Assembly: GCA_016209735.1 (NCBI GenBank)
Contig: JACQVN010000030.1
Span: forward strand, 1 to 64,000
Length of the DNA stretch: 64,000 nucleotides
Reading direction: 5' to 3'
DNA from: Candidatus Methylomirabilota bacterium
GTDB lineage: Bacteria; Methylomirabilota; Methylomirabilia; Methylomirabilales; 2-02-FULL-66-22
In this document: one piece after another, positions 58,385 to 64,000 of the stretch
Numbering within the stretch: position 1 is the first letter of the stretch
Layout of the letters: every line of letters begins with the position of its first letter
Notes under the pieces: generated by a model
Database searches by the model: none
What the model was told of the DNA's origin: nothing
The model's input: the letters and a program-made list of their open reading frames with translations, nothing else
Position numbers and translations under genes: made by a program

Positions 58385-59070
58385 GGGTGGGCGTCCTGGT
58401 CTTCCCCGGAACCTGGAGCCATCAGGACTTCGCCCATGTGTTGGGAGACGTGGTGCGTTCGCCCTGGGGATTCGTGTGGCACAAGGAGCGCTCCGTGGCG
58501 GGCTACGACTGCCTCATCCTCCCCGGCGGTTTCGCGCACGGGGACTACCTCCGCTGCGGGGCCATCGCGCGCTTCTCGCCGGTGATGGAGGCGGTGGTGC
58601 GCTTCGCCAAGGAGGGCGGGCCGGTGATCGGAAGCTGCAACGGCTTCCAGATCCTGTGCGAGGCGGGCCTCTTACCCGGGGCGCTCCTCCGGAACACCTG
58701 TCTCCAATACCGCTGCCAGTGGGTCCACATCCGGACGGAAAACCGAAACACGCCCTTCACCCGGAGGCTGGCGCCGGGGCAACTGCTTCGGATTCCCATC
58801 TCGCACGGCGAGGGGCGCTATTACGCGGCGCCGGAGACCCTGGCGGCCATGCGGGCGCGGGGGCAGATCGTCTTCCGTTACGCGACCGCGGACGGCCGGG
58901 TAACGGCGGAGGCGAACCCGAACGGCTCGCTGGAGAACATCGCCGGGGTCAGCAACGAGGCGGGCAATGTGGTCGGCCTGATGCCGCACCCCGAGCGTGC
59001 CGCCGAGGCCCTCCTGGGCTCCCAGGACGGCCTGCCGCTGTTTTTGGGCGCCATACAGACAGTGCGATAG
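58381..59070 (+). CDS. purQ: Phosphoribosylformylglycinamidine synthase subunit PurQ
   Basis: LPGGFAHGDYLRCGAIARFSPVM; IGSCNGFQILCEAGLLPGAL. Confidence 0.95.
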   Translation: MRVGVLVFPGTWSHQDFAHVLGDVVRSPWGFVWHKERSVAGYDCLILPGGFAHGDYLRCGAIARFSPVMEAVVRFAKEGGPVIGSCNGFQILCEAGLLPGALLRNTCLQYRCQWVHIRTENRNTPFTRRLAPGQLLRIPISHGEGRYYAAPETLAAMRARGQIVFRYATADGRVTAEANPNGSLENIAGVSNEAGNVVGLMPHPERAAEALLGSQDGLPLFLGAIQTVR

Positions 59071-59193
59071 TTCGGGAATTCGATAGATCGAGAGATCGAA
59101 CGTTCACAGGATCGGAACGCCCCTGCTCCTCCGGAAGCCTTGAACGCTCGAACCTTCGACCCGTTGAACTGCCGAACAGAGTTAGGGACCCAC

Positions 59194-61416
59194 ATGCGGG
59201 AATCCAAGGCCATCACCCCCGATCTGATCGCCAGCCACGGCATCAGTTCCGAGGAGTACGCCCGCATCCAGGGCATCCTGGGACGGGATCCCAATTTCAC
59301 CGAGCTGGGCATCTTCTCGGTGATGTGGTCGGAGCACTGCAGCTACAAGAGCTCCCGGGTTCACCTGAAGGGCCTTCCCACGCAGGGGCCCTGCATCCTG
59401 CAGGGCCCCGGCGAGAACGCCGGCGTGGTGGACATCGGCGACGGCCTGGCCATTGTGTTCAAGATGGAGAGCCACAACCATCCCTCCTTCATCGAGCCGT
59501 ACCAGGGGGCGGCCACCGGCGTGGGGGGAATCATTCGGGACATCTTCACCATGGGGGCGCGGCCCATCGCCCTTTTGGATTCCCTGCGCTTCGGTCCGCT
59601 CGGCGACCCCAAGGGGCGATACGTCGCAGGCGGGGTGGTGGCAGGGATTGCGGGGTACGGCAACGCCGTGGGCGTGCCCACGGTGGGGGGAGAGCTCTTT
59701 GTCTCCGAGCGCTACGCGGGCAACCCGCTGGTCAATGTCTTCTGCCTGGGGATCGCCCCCAAGGAGCGCATCTGGCTGGCTCGGGCTGGCGGCGCGGGAA
59801 ACCCCGTCATCTACGTCGGCGCCAAGACGGGCCGGGATGGCATTCATGGGGCCACCATGGCCTCGGAAGCCTTCGCCGAGGGCTCGGAAGAGCGGAGGCC
59901 CACGGTCCAGGTGGGGGATCCCTTCCGGGAGAAGCTGCTCATCGAGGCCTGCCTGGAGCTCATGGCCCAGGACGTTCTCGTCGGCATCCAGGACATGGGG
60001 GCGGCGGGTCTCACCTGCTCGACCTGCGAGATGGCCAGCCGGGGCGGCGTGGGCATCGAGATCGACCTGGCCAAGGTGCCGCGCCGCGAGACGGGGATGA
60101 TTCCCTACGAGGTCATGCTCTCCGAGTCGCAGGAGCGGATGCTCCTGGTGGCGAAGCGCGGCCGCGAGGCCGAGGTGCTGCAAATCTTCCGCAAGTGGGA
60201 CCTGGACGCCGTGATCATCGGCCGGGTCACCGAGGACGGAATGATGCGGGTAAAGGAAGGGGGGCAGGTGGTCGCGGAGATCCCGGCCCACCCCCTGGCG
60301 GAGGACGGTCCGGTCTACCGGCGGTGCATGGCGCGGCCCGACTACCTGCAGGAGACGGAGCGGGCGGACTTGTCCTGCCTGCCGGTTCCCCGGCGGCTGG
60401 GCGAGGTCCTGATTCAGCTCCTCGGCTCGCCCGGCATTGCCTCCAAGCTGCCCGTCTGGCGACAGTACGACCACATGCTCTTCTGCAACAGCGTGGTGGA
60501 GCCGGGATCGGATGCCGCCGTGCTGCGCATCCAGGGCACCCGCAAGGGGCTGGCCCTCTCCGCCGATGGGAACGGCCGCTACACCTACCTCGACCCCTAC
60601 GAGGGGGGAAAGCTTGCCGTGGCCGAGGCCGCCCGCAACGTCGTCTGCGCCGGGGCGCGGCCGCTGGCCATCACCAACTGCCTGAACTTCGGCAGCCCGG
60701 AGCGCCCCGAGATCATGTGGCAGTTCGCCGAGGCGGTGCGGGGCATGGCGGATGCCTGCCGCGCCTTCGGGACGCCCGTGACCGGCGGAAACGTGAGCTT
60801 CTACAACGAGACGCTGGGGACGGCCATCTTCCCGACGCCCATCATCGGGATGGTGGGGCTCCTGGAGGACATTCGCCACGCCGCCACCCAATGGTTCAAG
60901 GCGGAGGGGGACGTCATCTACCTGTTCGGGGAGACCCGGGACGAACTGGGGGGCAGCGAGTATCTGAAGGTCATCCACGGCCTGGAGACCGGGCGACCGC
61001 CCCGCCTGGACCTGGACCGGGAGCGGGCCGTCCAGGCGGCCTGCCTGGCGGCCATCCAGGCGGGGATCGTGCGCTCCGCTCACGACGCTGCGGATGGCGG
61101 CCTGGCGGTGGCGCTGGCCGAGTGCTGCGTGAGCGGGCCTGAGGCGCGACTGGGTGCGATCGTGGAGCTACGGGGGGAGGTCCGACCGGATGCCCTCCTC
61201 TTCGGCGAGTCGGCCTCGCGCATCCTGGTGAGCGTCACGCCCGCCGATGCCGACCGGCTGGAGGCGGTGGCCGCGACCCACGGGGCCCCCTGCGTCCGCC
61301 TGGGAAAGGTCGGTGGCGAGGAGCTGATCCTCAAGGGGCGGGGGTTCGAATGCCGGCTTCCGCTGGCGCGGCTGCACGACGCCTGGGCCACTGGCCTCAG
61401 CCAGTTGCTCGAATAA
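59194..61416 (+). CDS. purL: Phosphoribosylformylglycinamidine synthase subunit PurL
   Basis: [46 protein letters not shown]. Confidence 0.97.
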   Translation: MRESKAITPDLIASHGISSEEYARIQGILGRDPNFTELGIFSVMWSEHCSYKSSRVHLKGLPTQGPCILQGPGENAGVVDIGDGLAIVFKMESHNHPSFIEPYQGAATGVGGIIRDIFTMGARPIALLDSLRFGPLGDPKGRYVAGGVVAGIAGYGNAVGVPTVGGELFVSERYAGNPLVNVFCLGIAPKERIWLARAGGAGNPVIYVGAKTGRDGIHGATMASEAFAEGSEERRPTVQVGDPFREKLLIEACLELMAQDVLVGIQDMGAAGLTCSTCEMASRGGVGIEIDLAKVPRRETGMIPYEVMLSESQERMLLVAKRGREAEVLQIFRKWDLDAVIIGRVTEDGMMRVKEGGQVVAEIPAHPLAEDGPVYRRCMARPDYLQETERADLSCLPVPRRLGEVLIQLLGSPGIASKLPVWRQYDHMLFCNSVVEPGSDAAVLRIQGTRKGLALSADGNGRYTYLDPYEGGKLAVAEAARNVVCAGARPLAITNCLNFGSPERPEIMWQFAEAVRGMADACRAFGTPVTGGNVSFYNETLGTAIFPTPIIGMVGLLEDIRHAATQWFKAEGDVIYLFGETRDELGGSEYLKVIHGLETGRPPRLDLDRERAVQAACLAAIQAGIVRSAHDAADGGLAVALAECCVSGPEARLGAIVELRGEVRPDALLFGESASRILVSVTPADADRLEAVAATHGAPCVRLGKVGGEELILKGRGFECRLPLARLHDAWATGLSQLLE

Positions 61417-61444
61417 TTGCGAACGTGGCGATTGAACCGCCGGT

Positions 61445-61465
61445 ACCAACGGCCATGCCGTTGGT
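61445..61465. repeat. Hairpin ACCAACGGC-cat-GCCGTTGGT after purL
   Basis: Perfect 9-bp stem, 3-nt loop. Confidence 0.7.
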
Positions 61466-61660
61466 GCGCAAAGGTCGCAAAGAAAGAGTATGAGATTTCC
61501 AGGAGGTTCCGGAATCGCCTGGCGTGAACTGACCGGACCGTGTCCAGGGCCGGTGTGGGACGAGATCTGGAAGTCGTGCCTCTCTGTGTGGTCTTGGCGA
61601 GCTTGGCGGTGAGAGGTCCGGGGCAATTCGGGGAGGAACAGGGAAAGCGAGGCAAGTCGC

Positions 61661-62962
61661 ATGAAGATCATCAATGTCGGCATCCTGGGGTTAGGTACCA
61701 TCGGGTCGGGGGTCGTGAAGGTCCTGCAGGGCCACCAGGCCCTCCTGGATCGACGCGTCGGGGCCAGGCTCCGCATTCGCCGCATTGCCGAGGTCGGCAC
61801 GCCGCGGATCGAGGTGGACCCCAAGCTCCTCACGCGGGACGCCCGGGAGGTCATCGACGATCCGCAGATCGACATCGTCGTCGAGCTGATCGGCGGGACC
61901 ACTGTGGCCAAGACCCTCTGCCTGGAGGCCGTGAACAAGGGCAAGCACCTGGTGACCGCCAACAAGGCCCTCCTGGCGGAGCAGGGCCTGGAGATCTACC
62001 AGGCGGCAGCCACCAAGCGGGTCGATCTGGGTTTCGAGGCTAGCGTCTGCGGCGCCATCCCCATCATCCGCTCGGTGCGCGAGGGGCTGGTGGCGAACCA
62101 GGTCCGCTCCATCATGGGGATCGTGAACGGGACCACCAACTACATCCTGACCAAGATGACGGAGAGCGGCCAGGCCTTCGCCACGGTGCTGGCGGAGGCG
62201 CAGGCCAAGGGCTACGCCGAGGCCGACCCCACGCTGGACGTCGGGGGCTTCGACGCCGCCCACAAGCTCCAGATCCTGGGCTCCCTGGCCTACGGGAGTT
62301 ACATCCGGTACTCCGACATCCACATCGAGGGCATCCAGAAGGTGGAGGCCGTGGACATCGAGTTCGCCCGCGAGCTGGGGTGCCGCATCAAGCTGCTGGC
62401 CATCGCCAAGGAAGAGCAAGGCGAGCTGGAGGTGCGCGTCCACCCCACCATGATTCCCGACTCCCACCTGCTGGCCTCGGTGGGCGGGGTGTACAACGCC
62501 GTGCACATCCGCGGCGACTCGGCCGGCTCCCTGATGTTCTCCGGCCGGGGGGCGGGACAGATGCCGACCGCCTCCTCGGTGGTGGCGGACATCGTGGAGA
62601 TCGCCCACAACATCATCTTCCATCGGCCCTCGCGGGCCTCGCTTCTCCCCACCACCCTCATGGCGGACGAGGGGATCCGCATCCGGCCGATCGAGCGGAT
62701 CCGCGGCCGGTACTACCTCCGCATCATGGCCGTGGACAAGCCCGGCGTGCTCTCGAAGGTGTCCGGGGTTCTGGGGGAGTATAACATCAGCATCGCCTCC
62801 ATGATCCAGAAGGGGCGCGCCGAGCAGGCGGCAGTTCCCATCGTCATGCTGACCCACGAGGCCAACGAGGGCGATGTCCAGAAGGCGCTCAAACGGATCA
62901 ACCACCTGGAGGTGGTGGCCCAGGACGTTGTTCTCTTCCGCATGGAGGGGATCGAGGACTGA
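61661..62962 (+). CDS. hom: Homoserine dehydrogenase (with ACT domain)
   Basis: [38 protein letters not shown]. Confidence 0.96.
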   Translation: MKIINVGILGLGTIGSGVVKVLQGHQALLDRRVGARLRIRRIAEVGTPRIEVDPKLLTRDAREVIDDPQIDIVVELIGGTTVAKTLCLEAVNKGKHLVTANKALLAEQGLEIYQAAATKRVDLGFEASVCGAIPIIRSVREGLVANQVRSIMGIVNGTTNYILTKMTESGQAFATVLAEAQAKGYAEADPTLDVGGFDAAHKLQILGSLAYGSYIRYSDIHIEGIQKVEAVDIEFARELGCRIKLLAIAKEEQGELEVRVHPTMIPDSHLLASVGGVYNAVHIRGDSAGSLMFSGRGAGQMPTASSVVADIVEIAHNIIFHRPSRASLLPTTLMADEGIRIRPIERIRGRYYLRIMAVDKPGVLSKVSGVLGEYNISIASMIQKGRAEQAAVPIVMLTHEANEGDVQKALKRINHLEVVAQDVVLFRMEGIED

Positions 62963-62993
62963 ACCTCGAACCTCGAACCGGGAACCCGTACCC

Positions 62994-64000
62994 ATGCTCT
63001 GGCGCGGAGTGATACACCAGTACCGGGAGCACCTGCCGGTCACGGACCGGACGCCCGTGGTGACGCTGAACGAGGGAAACACCCCCCTTATCCGGTCGGA
63101 GCGCCTGGCCCGCGAGCTGGGCATTCTTTGTCCGGTGTACTTGAAGTACGAGGGGCTGAACCCCACCGGATCGTTCAAAGATCGCGGGATGACCTTGGCC
63201 ATCAGCAAGGCCATGGAGCGGCAGGCCAAGGCGGTCATCTGCGCCTCCACCGGAAATACCTCCGCCTCCGCCGCAGCCTACGCAGCCCGGGCCGGTCTCG
63301 AGGCCTATGTGCTCATCCCCGAAGGGAAGATCGCCCTGGGCAAGCTGGCCCAGGCCATGATTCACGGGGCGCAGGTGCTGCAGATTCGTGGGAACTTCGA
63401 CGACGCGCTCAAGTTGGTGCGGCAGATCTCCGAGCGGCATCCGATCGTCTTGGTCAACTCCCTCAATCCCGACCGCATCGAGGGACAGAAGACGGGGGCG
63501 TTCGAAATCTGCGAGCAGCTCGGCGGCCCCCCCACGCACCACTTCATCCCCGTGGGGAATGCCGGGAACATCACCGCCTACTGGCGGGGGTACCGGGAAT
63601 ATCACCGATACGGAAAGATTCCTTGGCTGCCCAAGATGATCGGCTGGCAAGCGGAGGGGGCGGCACCCATCGTGCGCGGCCATGTGGTCGAGCGGCCGGA
63701 GACTGTGGCCTCGGCCATCCGCATCGGGAACCCCGCGAGCTGGCAAGGGGCCGTGGAGGCAGTGCGGGACTCGCAGGGCGCCATCGACACCGTCTCGGAC
63801 GAGGAGATCCTGGAGGCCTACGGGCTGCTCACCCGCCTGGAGGGCGTGTTCTGCGAACCCGCCTCGGCGGCCCCCGTGGCCGGGCTGGCCAAATGGGCCA
63901 AGACAGTCGGATTCTCCATGGACGACACGGTGGTCTGCATCCTCACCGGGCATGGTCTGAAGGATCCCGACATGGCTGTGCGGCGATCCACTAGGCCCGT
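62994..64000 (+). CDS. thrC: Threonine synthase (3' end outside window)
   Basis: [49 protein letters not shown]. Confidence 0.95.
   Translation, partial: MLWRGVIHQYREHLPVTDRTPVVTLNEGNTPLIRSERLARELGILCPVYLKYEGLNPTGSFKDRGMTLAISKAMERQAKAVICASTGNTSASAAAYAARAGLEAYVLIPEGKIALGKLAQAMIHGAQVLQIRGNFDDALKLVRQISERHPIVLVNSLNPDRIEGQKTGAFEICEQLGGPPTHHFIPVGNAGNITAYWRGYREYHRYGKIPWLPKMIGWQAEGAAPIVRGHVVERPETVASAIRIGNPASWQGAVEAVRDSQGAIDTVSDEEILEAYGLLTRLEGVFCEPASAAPVAGLAKWAKTVGFSMDDTVVCILTGHGLKDPDMAVRRSTRP

Noticed and set aside
59182-61083. 633-aa minus-strand ORF
   Set aside because: Antisense shadow of purL

Overview
High-GC bacterial chromosome window, apparently from an environmental lineage (Rokubacteria/NC10-like is only a guess). 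Left third: end of tuf followed by a long S10-spc-alpha ribosomal super-operon (rpsJ to rplQ, with secY, adk, map, infA and rpoA). Then come a LarA-family gene, an EF-G paralog and rimP-nusA-ylxR-infB-DUF503-rbfA-nrnA-truB-ribF. The ribF-rpsO junction is split by a ~14.7 kb integrative element (about 29,241-43,952), bounded by an 18-bp direct repeat (cagaatggactttacagg). The element carries a frameshifted tyrosine recombinase, an RHH protein, a prim-pol, HTH proteins, an ImmR/ImmA-like pair, two toxin-antitoxin-like pairs, unknown cargo and a duplicated module encoding tandem tiny hydrophobic peptides. After it come rpsO-pnp-M16 peptidase, then an accessory cluster (SMP-30 lactonase, small ORF, MtmB-like methyltransferase without an in-frame UAG, CaiB/Frc-like CoA-transferase, TctCBA-like transporter), then purB-purC-purS-purQ-purL-hom-thrC (thrC truncated by the window edge). 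Several families of short palindromic or word-like repeats sit in intergenic gaps, including inside the ribosomal operon. All calls come from reading the sequence and the supplied ORFs; no database search was run. Start codons are judged by family knowledge and RBS and may be off.
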